Source of the DNA: CAZPUI01 sp964415525 | GTDB taxonomy: Bacteria; Acidobacteriota; Holophagae; Holophagales; Holophagaceae | NCBI GenBank assembly: GCA_964415525.1 | Contig: CAYQAS010000004.1 | Coordinates: forward strand, 11,503-75,502 | Direction: 5' to 3' | Length of the DNA: 64,000 nt | Part shown: in pieces, positions 36,330 to 45,808 of the stretch | Layout: every line of letters begins with the position of its first letter | Numbering within the stretch: position 1 is the first letter of the stretch | Translations under genes and position numbers: made by a program | The notes under the pieces: generated by a model | Seen by the model: the letters and a program-made list of their open reading frames with translations, nothing else | Told to the model about the DNA's origin: nothing | Database searches by the model: none

Positions 36330-36697
36330 GAGCGGCTCCGTTCCAGGGGTTGCAGCAGCCGCTCCATACCGGCGGTGAAGCCCCGCCAGGACTCGGCCAT
36401 GGCTAAGGTCCGGGTGCGGCCCAGGTCCGTGAGCGTGTAGTACTTTCGGGGGTTGCCAGTGCCCTCCTGCCGCCATTCGGAGGCCAGGAGACCATCACCC
36501 CGCAGACGGTTGAGGATGGGATAGAGCGTGCCTTCTCCGATGTCCATCCCCGCGACCTCCAAGGCCTGGAGCAACTCCAGCCCATACCGGGGTGTCGCCC
36601 ACAGCTGGCCCAGGATGGCCAGTTCCAGCGTGCCCTTTCGGAGCTGGGCCGCCCACCGCTCGGTGGTGCCCCGGTCCATGTCCTGTGGTTCCTTCAC
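36326..36697 (-). CDS. PadR-family transcriptional regulator
   Basis: The product is 123 residues. It has the winged helix 'GTLELAILGQLWATPRYGLELLQALE' and the 'EGTLYPILNRLRGDGLLASEW...GNPRKYYTLTDLGR' segment that defines PadR. The C-terminal helix is short (subfamily 1). The GTG at 36697 and the in-frame ATG at 36679 (AAGGA upstream) are both possible starts; the longer form is given. A perfect 14-bp inverted repeat lies just upstream and is a likely autoregulatory operator. The stop overlaps the HAAS gene start. Confidence 0.88.
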   Translation of the reverse strand: MKEPQDMDRGTTERWAAQLRKGTLELAILGQLWATPRYGLELLQALEVAGMDIGEGTLYPILNRLRGDGLLASEWRQEGTGNPRKYYTLTDLGRTRTLAMAESWRGFTAGMERLLQPLERSRS

Positions 36698-36716
36698 ACC
36701 CTCACCTCACCACCCA

Positions 36717-36747
36717 CCCTGCCATGCAAGGCACTTGCATGGCAGGG
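36717..36747 (-). promoter_or_regulatory. Palindromic operator candidate of the padR operon
   Basis: CCCTGCCATGCAAG (36717-36730) pairs perfectly with CTTGCATGGCAGGG (36734-36747) around a three-base centre, 20-50 bp upstream of padR. PadR dimers bind ATG/CAT-containing palindromes at their own promoters, so this fits autoregulation. A terminator reading is less likely because it precedes both flanking genes. Confidence 0.55.
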
Positions 36748-36836
36748 CTACGGAGGTGGCGGCCGTGGTTTAGGCGAATTATCCCCTTTGCCTTCGGCGG
36801 TGCCGATGACAATGGGGCACCATCCCCCACGAGCCC

Positions 36837-39638
36837 ATGCACCACCGAGCCCTCTCATTCCTGGCCGTCGTCCTTCTACTGCTATGCGGCAGCGGATCCT
36901 GGGCCCAGGCCCCCGGTAGCCACGAACGCCCGCTTCGCGTGGGAGTGAACGTGGACTATCCCCCCTATGAATACCTGGACGCCAAGGGCCACCCCGTCGG
37001 CTACGACATCGACCTGATCCACGCCGTGGCTCAGGCCATGGGGCTGGAGATAGAGCTGCGGCCAGGCCCTTGGGACCAGATCCGGGGAGACCTCGCAGCG
37101 GGAAAACTGGATCTCCTGGCGGGGATGCTCAAGTCTCCGGAACGCGCGACATGGGCGAGCTTCAGCGATGCCCACCTGGTGGTGCATTACTCGATCTTCG
37201 TGCGCACTGGCACCCCCGGGCGGGTGGACCTGGAGGCCCTGAGAGGCCACCGGATCCTGGTGGAGCAGGGCAGTCAGATGCACGAGCAACTGGCGACCTT
37301 GGGATTCAAGGACGAACTGGTCCCGGTGGCGTCGGAACCAGAAGCCCTGCGCCAGCTCGCTGCGGGCCGGTGCTACGCGGCCCTGGTCCCCCACCTGCTC
37401 GGCATGCTCCAGGTACGCGCCTCCCATCTGACCAACGTGAGGGTGGCCGCACCCTCAGTCTTCACGCGGGAGCTGTGTTTCGCCGCACCGAAGCAGGAGC
37501 GCGACCTCATTGGTCGCCTGAACACGGGGCTGTCCATCCTGCGCCAGACCGGGGAGATGGAACGCATCACCCGGGCCTGGTTTGGCAGCGTGGCCCCCTC
37601 CCGGATGCGTTTGACGGATGCCCTTCGTCTGGCAGCCTGGGTGCTGGTCCCCCTCGTGCTGCTCTTGATGGCGGTGCTGGTGTGGAACCGGGTCCTCCGT
37701 CGGAAGATCTACCGAGCCACCCTCGACCTTCGCCGCAGCAATCAGTCCCTTTTGGAGCAGGGACGGCTGCTGAGCGGCGTCATCGACAGCCTGCCGCTGA
37801 TGCTCTTCGTGAAGGACGCCCGCGACGATTTCCGTTTCACGGTCTGGAACGCCAAGACCGAGTCGCTCCTGGGCGTGCCGAGGGAGGCCATGCTCGGGAA
37901 GACGGACTACGACCTGCTTCCCTCTGACCAGGTGGCCCCCTTCCGGGCGGCGGATCAGGCCGTGCTCGACTCCGGCACCATGCTCGACATCCCCGAGGAG
38001 ATCGTGAACAGCCCGGTGAACGGCCCGGTGCTGCTTCACACCATCAAGGTGCCCATCTTCGACGAGGAGGGCCACCCCAGGTTCCTCCTGGGCATTTCCG
38101 AAGACATCTCCCTCCTCAAGCGGATCGAGGCGGACCTCCAGCGCAGCCAGGCGAGCCTTGCCGAGGCCCAGCACATCGCGCGCTTGGGCAGTTGGGAGCA
38201 GGACGGTGAGTCGAGCCACTGGTCGGAGCAGATGCATGCCCTGCTCGGGCTTGAGCCGGGAATGGCCAACCCCTCCCTGACCGTGATCCTCGAAGCCATC
38301 CATCCCGAGGATCGTCCATCGGTCGAGGCTGCCCTGAATCGCCTGAAGTCCGGAACTTCGACGCGCGAAGCGACGGACTACCGTGTGCAACGGACCGATG
38401 GAGAGATCCGGTGGCATCACGGTGAATTCGTCCGTCGGAGCGACGGACTCATGGGCACCTGCCAGGACATCACCGAGCGACGCCAGGCGGAGGAATCCCT
38501 GCGCCAGACCCAGCGCCTGGAGAGCCTCGGGGTGATGGCGGGGGGCATGGCCCACGACTTCAACAACCTGCTGACGGCGCTCCTCGGGAACCTCAACCTC
38601 GCCCAGGCCGCCTTGACCCCGGAGGCCGCCGCCCTGGACTACCTGGCCAAGGCGGAAGCGACCACCCTGCGGGCAGCCCAGCTGGCACGGCAGATCCTCG
38701 CCTATTCCGGGCGCGGCGCCTTCCTCATCCAGCCCCTGGATCTCAATGGGCTGATGGGTGATATGGCCCGGCTGCTGGAGGTATCCCTCTCCAAGAAGGT
38801 CGCGCTGCACCTGAATCTGGCACCTGACCTGCCCGCCCTGAACGGGGACGAAGCCCAGCTCCAGCAGGTGATCCTGAACCTCGTCACCAATGCCAGCGAG
38901 GCCATCGGGGATCGGGATGGCAGCATCCACCTGCGCACCGACCGCTGCACCCTTACCCCTGAGACGATCGGGCGCGACTTTCCAGGCCAAGGCCTCCTGC
39001 CGGGCGACTACCTGCTGCTGGAAGTCCAGGACACAGGCTGCGGCATCCCGGCGGAACAGCTCACGCGGATCTTCGAGCCCTTCTTCACCACCAAGTTCTC
39101 AGGCCGCGGACTTGGCCTCTCCGCCATGCTCGGCATCCTCAAGGGTCACCATGCCGGCATTCAGGTCCACAGCCTCCCGGAGGAAGGCACCCGCTTCCGC
39201 TTGTATTTCCCTGCCAGTGCCGAAGCGGCACCTCCTCCCCAGGCACGGCCGCACGTCTCGGAGTCGATCCCGTCCGGCAGCACGATCCTCGTGGCAGACG
39301 ACGAGGAAGTCCTGCGCACCGCCACCAGCGAATTGCTGCGCGGCCTGGGGCACACCGTGCTGGAAGCCCAGGATGGCCTGGAGGCGGTGGAACTGTTCCA
39401 GACCCATGCCGACGCCGTACAGCTCGTACTTCTGGACCTCACCATGCCCCGGATGGACGGGCGCGAGGCCCTGCGGCGCATCCTGGCCCTGCGTCCGAAC
39501 GTGAAGGCGATCCTCTGCAGCGGCTATAACCAGCAGGAGGCCATGGAAGGCGCCGAGGCCAGCACCGTGCATGGATTCCTGTCCAAGCCCTACCGCCTGC
39601 AGGACCTGCGGGAGATCATCGACCGCGTGCTGGAATAG
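36837..39638 (+). CDS. Hybrid sensor histidine kinase with periplasmic solute-binding domain
   Basis: The product is 933 residues. A signal peptide leads into a family-3 solute-binding domain (about 30-260, 'LRVGVNVDYPPYEYLDAKGHPVGYDIDLIHAVAQ'), as in amino-acid-sensing kinases of the BvgS/EvgS kind. One membrane helix (about 268-288) is followed by two PAS domains ('VIDSLPLMLFVKDARDDF' and 'ARLGSWEQDGESSHW'). The H-box is 'AHDFNNLLTALLGNL' (His about 572), then 'DTGCGIP' and 'GRGLGLSAMLGI'. A receiver domain closes the protein ('VADDEEVLR', 'LVLLDLTMPRMDG', 'SKPYR'). The output regulator is not adjacent. Confidence 0.92.
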   Translation: MHHRALSFLAVVLLLLCGSGSWAQAPGSHERPLRVGVNVDYPPYEYLDAKGHPVGYDIDLIHAVAQAMGLEIELRPGPWDQIRGDLAAGKLDLLAGMLKSPERATWASFSDAHLVVHYSIFVRTGTPGRVDLEALRGHRILVEQGSQMHEQLATLGFKDELVPVASEPEALRQLAAGRCYAALVPHLLGMLQVRASHLTNVRVAAPSVFTRELCFAAPKQERDLIGRLNTGLSILRQTGEMERITRAWFGSVAPSRMRLTDALRLAAWVLVPLVLLLMAVLVWNRVLRRKIYRATLDLRRSNQSLLEQGRLLSGVIDSLPLMLFVKDARDDFRFTVWNAKTESLLGVPREAMLGKTDYDLLPSDQVAPFRAADQAVLDSGTMLDIPEEIVNSPVNGPVLLHTIKVPIFDEEGHPRFLLGISEDISLLKRIEADLQRSQASLAEAQHIARLGSWEQDGESSHWSEQMHALLGLEPGMANPSLTVILEAIHPEDRPSVEAALNRLKSGTSTREATDYRVQRTDGEIRWHHGEFVRRSDGLMGTCQDITERRQAEESLRQTQRLESLGVMAGGMAHDFNNLLTALLGNLNLAQAALTPEAAALDYLAKAEATTLRAAQLARQILAYSGRGAFLIQPLDLNGLMGDMARLLEVSLSKKVALHLNLAPDLPALNGDEAQLQQVILNLVTNASEAIGDRDGSIHLRTDRCTLTPETIGRDFPGQGLLPGDYLLLEVQDTGCGIPAEQLTRIFEPFFTTKFSGRGLGLSAMLGILKGHHAGIQVHSLPEEGTRFRLYFPASAEAAPPPQARPHVSESIPSGSTILVADDEEVLRTATSELLRGLGHTVLEAQDGLEAVELFQTHADAVQLVLLDLTMPRMDGREALRRILALRPNVKAILCSGYNQQEAMEGAEASTVHGFLSKPYRLQDLREIIDRVLE

Positions 39639-39655
39639 CCCTGCCCGTCGTTGGT

Positions 39656-40573
39656 TCAGCAGCGCACGTCGCAGGGATGGTCTGGATCCCCATGCTCCAC
39701 CTGGATGGTGCTGTGGTGGATGCCGAAGTGCTCTTCCAGTTCACAAGCGAGCTGTGCCAGCAGCGGATCAGGGGCGGTGTCGGGCCGCACCACCACGTGG
39801 GCGCTGAGGGCCTTGTGCGTGGTGCTGGTGGCCCAGACATGCAGGTCGTGAACATCGCAGATGCGGTCGTTCTCCAGGAGCACCTTCCGCACGTCATCCA
39901 GATCGATGCCCGGAGGCACGGCGTCCAGGATCAGGTGCAGGGCTTCCTTGAGCAGGCCCCAGGTGCCGGCGAGGATCACGGCGCTGATGACGAGGCTCAC
40001 GACGGGGTCCAGCCAATACCAACCGGTGCGCATCACCAGCAGGCCTGCTACGACCACACCGAGGCTCACCAGCGCGTCGAGGGCCATGTGAAGGAAGGCA
40101 CCCCGCAGGTTCAGGTCGTGATGCCGCCCACGCATGAAGAGCAGGGCCGTGCCGGTGTTGATGGCGATGCCAATGCCCGCCACCACCATCATCGTCCCCG
40201 CCGCCACCGGCGACGGATTCATCAGACGGTGGATGGCCTCCCAGGCGATGGCGCCCACGGCGGCCACGAGCAGCACCGCGTTGAAAAGGGCCGCCAGGAT
40301 CGAACTCCTCCCGAAACCGTAGGTGAAGCGCCCCGAGGGCTTCCGCCGCCCCAGCGCGTAGGCAGTCCAGGCCAGTACCAGCCCCAGCACGTCTCCCAGG
40401 TTGTGGCCTGCATCCGCCATCAGCGCGAGGGAGCCCGCCAGCACCCCGTAAACCCACTCCACGCCCACGAAGGCGAGGTTCAGGCTGATGCCGATGGCAA
40501 AGGCCCGGCCATAGGACGCGGGGGTGTGGTGATGGTGGTCGTGATCGTGATCGTGGTGCGCGTGATCGTGCAT
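39656..40573 (-). CDS. Cation diffusion facilitator (zinc/divalent metal exporter)
   Basis: The product is 305 residues. A His/Asp-rich N-terminus (MHDHAHHDHDHDHHHH) would collect metal. Six membrane helices carry the transport-site residues, 'ALMADAGHNLGD' in helix 2 and 'LHMALDALVSLG' in helix 5. The C-terminal domain is cytoplasmic ('VHDLHVWATSTTHKALSAHVVV'). It is of the ZitB/CzcD type and would exchange Zn(II) or similar ions for protons. The ATG at 40573 starts directly at the His-rich segment; an earlier in-frame start adds a Pro-rich leader. It is convergent with the hybrid kinase gene and divergent from ferritin. Confidence 0.92.
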   Translation of the reverse strand: MHDHAHHDHDHDHHHHTPASYGRAFAIGISLNLAFVGVEWVYGVLAGSLALMADAGHNLGDVLGLVLAWTAYALGRRKPSGRFTYGFGRSSILAALFNAVLLVAAVGAIAWEAIHRLMNPSPVAAGTMMVVAGIGIAINTGTALLFMRGRHHDLNLRGAFLHMALDALVSLGVVVAGLLVMRTGWYWLDPVVSLVISAVILAGTWGLLKEALHLILDAVPPGIDLDDVRKVLLENDRICDVHDLHVWATSTTHKALSAHVVVRPDTAPDPLLAQLACELEEHFGIHHSTIQVEHGDPDHPCDVRC

Positions 40574-40715
40574 CCGTCGATGGTGGGACGGTCCTGGGCA
40601 ACTCCGCAACCCGGGCACCGGGACGCATTCCAAGAAGGCGCCATCACGGCTGAGGGGGAAGGAAAGGAGTCACGGGGCCGTACCGCTCGCATCCTAACTC
40701 ACTGGAGGATCTCCC

Positions 40716-41210
40716 ATGATCAGCACCACGATGCAAGCGGCCCTGAACGCCCAGATCAACGCCGAGCAGTATTCCGCCCAGCTCTACCTCGCCATGAGCG
40801 CCGCCATGGAGGCCAAGAGCTTCCGTGGCTTCGCCAAATGGCTTCGGGTCCAGGCCTCGGAGGAGACCGCCCACGCCACCAAGCTCATCGACTTCCTGCT
40901 GGATCGCGGCGGCAAGCTGGCGCTCCAGATCATCGCCGCGCCCGAAACCGAATTCGGCGGCCCCATCCAGACCTTCGAGACGGTCCTGAAGCACGAACAA
41001 GGCATCAGCGCCAAGATCAATGACCTCTTCGGCCTGGCCCGCACGGAGAAGGACTACGCCAGCGAGATCACCCTCCAGTGGTATGTCACCGAGCAGGTGG
41101 AAGAGGAGAGCAATGTCGGCCAGATCCTCGACCGCCTCCATGCCATCGGCGACCAGGGCGGGGCGATCTGGTATCTGGACAAGGAGATGGGCAAGCGGGG
41201 CCTCGCCTAG
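40716..41210 (+). CDS. ftnA: Ferritin (non-heme, FtnA type)
   Basis: The product is 164 residues, a standard ferritin length. Ferroxidase ligands are seen as Glu in 'QINAEQYSAQLYLAM', Glu and His in 'EETAHATKLIDFL', Glu in 'LKHEQGISAKI' and Gln in 'YVTEQVEEESNVG'. The protein would store iron as a mineral in a 24-mer cage. GGAGG stands 7 bases before the ATG. Lack of the heme-ligand Met and the E-x-x-H positions of the second helix separate it from bacterioferritin. A strong hairpin follows the gene. Confidence 0.93.
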   Translation: MISTTMQAALNAQINAEQYSAQLYLAMSAAMEAKSFRGFAKWLRVQASEETAHATKLIDFLLDRGGKLALQIIAAPETEFGGPIQTFETVLKHEQGISAKINDLFGLARTEKDYASEITLQWYVTEQVEEESNVGQILDRLHAIGDQGGAIWYLDKEMGKRGLA

Positions 41211-41230
41211 CCCCGCCATTCAGAATCCAT

Positions 41231-41263
41231 GAAGCAAGCGGCGCTTTGGGCGCCGCTTGCTTC
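41231..41263 (+). terminator. Hairpin terminator of the ferritin gene
   Basis: A 14-bp perfect stem (GAAGCAAGCGGCGC paired with GCGCCGCTTGCTTC, five-base loop) lies 20 bp past the ferritin stop. The following bases are TCATCGG, so the T-tract is poor. The rest of the gap to 41547 shows no gene. Confidence 0.65.
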
Positions 41264-41547
41264 ATCGGCTCGTCGTCCTCCAGCCGACGCGCATCGCCGA
41301 AACCCAAACCGGGACGCACCGCGGCGGCATGGGCTCGATTGCGCCGTCCGGGAAGCAGGTGGCCGCAGCGGGGTGGCATCCCATTCGCGTTCATTCGCGG
41401 TTCCTTCATTCCAACAAATGGCGCGTTCAGGCTGAAGTTGGCCGATGACCAGGAGTTCTTACTTCGTAGGGATCAAGGGTTGAAGGGCAGCACCACAGCG
41501 TCGACCCCGCGCCTTGCCCCCGGGTCGAATTTCACCCCTCCCGATCC

Positions 41548-41610
41548 CTGACATTCGACCCCATCCACCGGCTAGACTGAGGGCGAGGCATCGTAATCCG
41601 ATGCCTCGCC
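41548..41610 (+). promoter_or_regulatory. Promoter and 5'-end hairpin of the S46 operon
   Basis: A CTGACA (41548-41553) and TAGACT (41573-41578) pair has a 19-base spacer. Right after the -10, GGCGAGGCATCG (41582-41593) pairs perfectly with CGATGCCTCGCC (41599-41610), so the predicted transcript begins inside a 12-bp stem-loop. A GGAG element and the ATG at 41633 follow. A 5'-terminal hairpin usually protects an mRNA from decay. Confidence 0.6.
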
Positions 41611-41632
41611 CATAGACTTTCCGGAGCCCCCC

Positions 41633-43696
41633 ATGCGCCCGACGTCCATCGCCCTTGCCGCCCTCACCTGTCTCCTGGCCGCCCGCGCGGACGAAGGCAT
41701 GTGGACCTTCGACAACATCCCCTCCGCCCGCATGAAGGCCTCCCTCGGCTTCATCCCCACCACCCAATGGCTGGACCATGTCCGCCTCTCCGTGGTGCGC
41801 TTCCCCGGCGGCACCGGCTCCATCGTCTCCAAGGATGGACTGGTGCTCACCAACCACCACGTGGGCCACAACTGGATTCAGTCCGTATCCGAAAAGGGCA
41901 AGGACTTCGTGAAGGACGGCTTCGTGGCCGCGAGCCGCGAGCAGGAAGTGAAGGTCCCGGGCCTCAGCCTGGACGTGCTCATGGAGATGGAGAACGTCAC
42001 GGCCAAGGTGGATGCGGCGGTGAAGCCCGGCATGACGGACGCCCAGGCCGGCAATGCCCGCAAGGAGGTCCTGGCGGGCCTCGTGAAGGCCGATCAGGCC
42101 GCGCACGCGGGGCTCAAAGTGGAGGCCGTGAGCCTCTATCAGGGCGGCGAGAGCTGGATCTACCGATACAAGACCCACAAGGACATTCGCCTCGTGATGG
42201 CGCCGGAATATGACGTGGCCGCCTTCGGCAAGGAGGTGGACAACTTCAGCTACCCCCGCCACGACCTCGACTTCTCCATGTTCCGCATCTATGAAAATGA
42301 CAAGCCGCTGGCCCCCGCACACCACCTGACCTGGAGCCCCGAGGGCGCCCAGTACGGCGATGCCACGTTCACCATCGGCCACCCTGGTACCACCAACCGC
42401 CTATGGACCGTGGCGCAGATCCGCTACGCCAAGGAGGTCTCGACGCCCCTGGCCCTGGCCCGCCTCGACAAGATGCGCAAGGCCCTGCGTGAGCAGGAGG
42501 CCAAGGGCGGCGAAGCCGCGCGGCAGGTCAGCGCCCAGATCATGGGCGTCGAGAACAGCTTCAAGGTGATGTCCGGCGAGCAGGACGGCATGAAGGATGA
42601 AAGCATCTTCAAGCGCCTGGAAGCCGCCGAGAAGGACCTGCGCGACAAGGTCGCGAAGGACGCCAAGCTCCAGGCCATGGCCGGCCAGAGCTGGACGAAG
42701 ATCGCCCAGGCTATGAAGGAGCGCGCCACCTTTGCCAAGGACGCCATGGTCATCACGTTCCGCGGCAGTCAGCTGCTGGGTGCGGGCGTGAACCTCCTGC
42801 GCCTCGCCGGTGAGCCCGCCAAGCCCGAGGCCACCCGCCTGCCGGAGTTCCGCAAGGACGAGCAGGTCCAGGCCACGAAGACCGGCCTCCTCAAGGGCGA
42901 CTACAAGGCCGAACGCGAGCTCGCCACCATCACGCAGCTCTTCAAGACCGCCCAGGACGAGCTCGGCGCCAAGCACCCCTACGTGATCGCCGCCCTCGGC
43001 GGCAAGGCCCCCGCCGACGTCGCCAAGGCCCTGGTGGAAGGCACGAAGCTGATGACCGCCGAGGCCCGCAAGCCCCTGGTGGAAGGCGGCGCCAAGGCCC
43101 TGGCCGCCAGCCAGGACCCTCTGATCGCCCTGGCCCGCAAGATCGAGCCCCTGGAGCGCGCCCTGCGCATGAAGCAGACCGCCAACCAGGATCTCGTGGC
43201 CGAGCACCAGGCTCGCATCGCCAAGGCCCGTTTCGCCGTCTACGGCAAGGATGCTTACCCGGACGCCACGTTCACGCTGCGCCTCAGCTACGGCAAGCTC
43301 GAGACCTATCCCGTCAGCGGCAGCCTCGCCCCGCCCTTCACCACCTTCGGCGGCCTCTTCGACCGCGCCGATGCCTGGGGCCCCAAGGCGGAGCACGGCT
43401 CCTGGGCCCTTCCCCAACGCTGGCAGGACGCCCGCACCAAGCTGGACCTGCGCACGCCCTACAACTTCATCACCAGCAACGACATCACCGGCGGCAACTC
43501 CGGCAGCCCGCTGGTGAACAAGCAAGGCCATGTCATCGGGCTCGCCTTCGACGGCAACATCGAGAGCCTCGTGGGCCGCTACTTCTTCGACGGCAAGGCC
43601 AACCGCACCCTCTGTGTGGACACCCGCGCCATCGTCGAGAGCCTGCGCACCGTCTACCAGGCCCCGCACCTCGTCTCCGAACTGACCGGCAAGTAA
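41633..43696 (+). CDS. S46 family dipeptidyl-peptidase (first of six)
   Basis: The product is 687 residues. S46 enzymes remove dipeptides from the N-termini of oligopeptides in the periplasm. It has a signal peptide (to about residue 19), the mature start 'DEGMWTFDN', a catalytic His in 'LTNHHVG' (75/76), Asp213 in 'YPRHDLDF' and Ser623 in 'GGNSGSP'. The residue after 'AFD' near the C-terminus is Gly, the position that is Gly in DPP7-type and Arg in DPP11-type enzymes, so it should prefer hydrophobic rather than acidic P1 residues. At 687 it is slightly shorter than the DPP7 prototype. It heads an operon with its own promoter. Confidence 0.93.
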   Translation: MRPTSIALAALTCLLAARADEGMWTFDNIPSARMKASLGFIPTTQWLDHVRLSVVRFPGGTGSIVSKDGLVLTNHHVGHNWIQSVSEKGKDFVKDGFVAASREQEVKVPGLSLDVLMEMENVTAKVDAAVKPGMTDAQAGNARKEVLAGLVKADQAAHAGLKVEAVSLYQGGESWIYRYKTHKDIRLVMAPEYDVAAFGKEVDNFSYPRHDLDFSMFRIYENDKPLAPAHHLTWSPEGAQYGDATFTIGHPGTTNRLWTVAQIRYAKEVSTPLALARLDKMRKALREQEAKGGEAARQVSAQIMGVENSFKVMSGEQDGMKDESIFKRLEAAEKDLRDKVAKDAKLQAMAGQSWTKIAQAMKERATFAKDAMVITFRGSQLLGAGVNLLRLAGEPAKPEATRLPEFRKDEQVQATKTGLLKGDYKAERELATITQLFKTAQDELGAKHPYVIAALGGKAPADVAKALVEGTKLMTAEARKPLVEGGAKALAASQDPLIALARKIEPLERALRMKQTANQDLVAEHQARIAKARFAVYGKDAYPDATFTLRLSYGKLETYPVSGSLAPPFTTFGGLFDRADAWGPKAEHGSWALPQRWQDARTKLDLRTPYNFITSNDITGGNSGSPLVNKQGHVIGLAFDGNIESLVGRYFFDGKANRTLCVDTRAIVESLRTVYQAPHLVSELTGK

Positions 43697-43709
43697 TCCG
43701 GAGTCACCC

Positions 43710-45797
43710 ATGCCGCTGCGCGCCGTCCTCCTTTCCTCCCTCGCCTGCCTCCTCGCCAGCGGCACCGCCGCTCGGGCCGACGAGGGCATGTGGACCTTCG
43801 ACAACCTGCCCCTGGCCGCGATCAAGGCGAAGTACGGGTCCGCCCCGGACGCCAAGTGGCTCGAGCACGTGCGTCTCGCTTCCCTTAATTTCGGCGGCGC
43901 CAGCGGCTCCTTCATCAGCGCTGACGGCCTGGTGATCACCAACCACCACGTGGGCCGCGGCTCCGTGCAGTCGGTCTCCGGCCCCGGCGCCAAGGACTAC
44001 ATCAAGCACGGCTTCCTGGCGAAGACCCGCGCGGAGGAGATTAAGATCCCCGGCCTCGTGATCCGCACCCTCATGTCCATGGAGAACGTCACGGACAAGG
44101 TGCAGGCCGCAGTGAAGCCCGGCATGGACGCCAAGGCCGCCACGGAGGCCCGCGCCATGGCCATCGAGGTCCTGCGCGCCGATCTCGAGAAGCGCAACGA
44201 GGGGCTCGAGGTCCGCGCCGTCACCCTCTATCAGGGCGGCGAATACTGGCTCTATGTCTCCAAGGCCCACAAGGACGTGCGCCTCGTGATGGCCCCCGAG
44301 ATGCAGGCCGCCATGTTCGGCGGCGACTTCGACAACTTCACCTACCCGCGCCACAGCCTGGACATGACCTTCTTCCGGGTCTATGAGAACGGCAAGCCCT
44401 ACCGTCCCCAGCATTTCCTTTCCTGGACCACGACGCCCCTGAACGCCGGTGACCTCACCTACGTGGTGGGCCACCCCGGCCGCACCCAGCGCCAGGAGAC
44501 CTTCGCCCAGATGAAATACCAGCGCGATGTGGGATTCCCGGTTCGCATCGCCACCAGCGAGGCCCGCAAGAAGGCGCTCTATGCTTACGGTGCGCTCTCT
44601 TCCGAGAATGACCGCCAGGTAAAGACCGCCATCACCAACGTGGAGAACGGACTCAAGGCCACCTATGGCTACTGGGCCGGACTCAAGGACGCCGAGGCAT
44701 TCAAGGAGCTGGAGCGCAAGGAGAACGAGCTGCGCAAGAAGGTCGCCGCCGATCCCAAGCTCCAGGCCGAAGCCGGCGAGAGCTGGGCGAAGATCGAGGC
44801 CGCCCTCAAGCAGCAGGCCCCCCTGGCCAAGGATGCGGCCCTGGTCACCACCCGCGGCTCCGTGCCCCTCATGCGCGCCCTGACCCTGGTGCGCCTCATC
44901 GAGGAAAGCGCCAAGCCTGCCGCCCAGCGCATGAAGGGCTTCCGGTCGGACGAGGAACTGTCCCAGGCCAAGGCCTTCCTGGACCGTCCGATGCGCCCGA
45001 GCGAGAATCCCCAGCTGGATGCCTTCATCCTCGTGAAGAACCTCGAGGAAGTGGAGGCCGGGCTCCCGGCGACCCACCCCTTCCGCCAATCCCTGCTGAA
45101 CGGCAAGCAGCCCGCCGACGTGGCCAAGCTCCTGAGCGAGGGTACGAAGGTGGGCGATGCCGCCTTTGTGAAGGAACTCCTGGCAGGCGGCCCCAAGGCC
45201 CTGGCCGCTTGCACCGATCCCGCCGTGATCGCCGCCCGGAAGATCAATCCCCTGATGTTCGCCCTGGCCACCCAGCAGGAGGCCATCCAGGCCACCCTCG
45301 CCGAGCACGCCGGCCGCATCGCCAAGGCCCGTTTCGCGGTCTATGGCAAGAGCCTCTACCCGGATGCCACCGGCACCCTGCGTCTCAGCTTCGGCACCGT
45401 GGCGGGCGTGCCCGGCCTGGGCACGCTGCTTCAGCCCTTCACGACCTTCCACGGCCTCTTCGACCGCGCCCTGGGTTGGGGCCCCACCGCCGAGAACGGC
45501 GCCTGGGCCATGCATCCCCGCTGGAATGAGCGGAAGGCCGCGCTGAACCTCGACACGCCCTTCAACTTCAGCCACAAGGTGGACATCATCGGCGGCAACT
45601 CTGGCTCGCCCGTGGTGAACACCAAGGGTGAGTTCGTCGGCGTGATCTTCGACGGCAACATCACCATGCTGCCGGGCAACTTCTACTACGACGAGAAGGT
45701 GAATCGCGGCGTCACGCTGGATGCCAGGGCCATTCAGGAGGCCCTGATCAAGGTCTACGACGCCCAGTTCCTCGTCGACGAAATCCTCGCCAAGTAA
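43710..45797 (+). CDS. S46 family dipeptidyl-peptidase (second)
   Basis: The product is 695 residues. A signal peptide ends before 'ADEGMWTFDN'. The catalytic set is complete: 'ITNHHVGRGSV' (His), 'FTYPRHSLDM' (Asp) and 'GGNSGSPVVN' (Ser). The specificity position reads 'IFDGN' (Gly, DPP7-like). The long helical cap between Asp and Ser carries the family's 'VENGLKATYGYWAGLKD' segment. It begins 13 bp after the previous stop with GGAG before the ATG, so it shares the transcript. Confidence 0.93.
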   Translation: MPLRAVLLSSLACLLASGTAARADEGMWTFDNLPLAAIKAKYGSAPDAKWLEHVRLASLNFGGASGSFISADGLVITNHHVGRGSVQSVSGPGAKDYIKHGFLAKTRAEEIKIPGLVIRTLMSMENVTDKVQAAVKPGMDAKAATEARAMAIEVLRADLEKRNEGLEVRAVTLYQGGEYWLYVSKAHKDVRLVMAPEMQAAMFGGDFDNFTYPRHSLDMTFFRVYENGKPYRPQHFLSWTTTPLNAGDLTYVVGHPGRTQRQETFAQMKYQRDVGFPVRIATSEARKKALYAYGALSSENDRQVKTAITNVENGLKATYGYWAGLKDAEAFKELERKENELRKKVAADPKLQAEAGESWAKIEAALKQQAPLAKDAALVTTRGSVPLMRALTLVRLIEESAKPAAQRMKGFRSDEELSQAKAFLDRPMRPSENPQLDAFILVKNLEEVEAGLPATHPFRQSLLNGKQPADVAKLLSEGTKVGDAAFVKELLAGGPKALAACTDPAVIAARKINPLMFALATQQEAIQATLAEHAGRIAKARFAVYGKSLYPDATGTLRLSFGTVAGVPGLGTLLQPFTTFHGLFDRALGWGPTAENGAWAMHPRWNERKAALNLDTPFNFSHKVDIIGGNSGSPVVNTKGEFVGVIFDGNITMLPGNFYYDEKVNRGVTLDARAIQEALIKVYDAQFLVDEILAK

Positions 45798-45808
45798 CGG
45801 GAGCTCCC

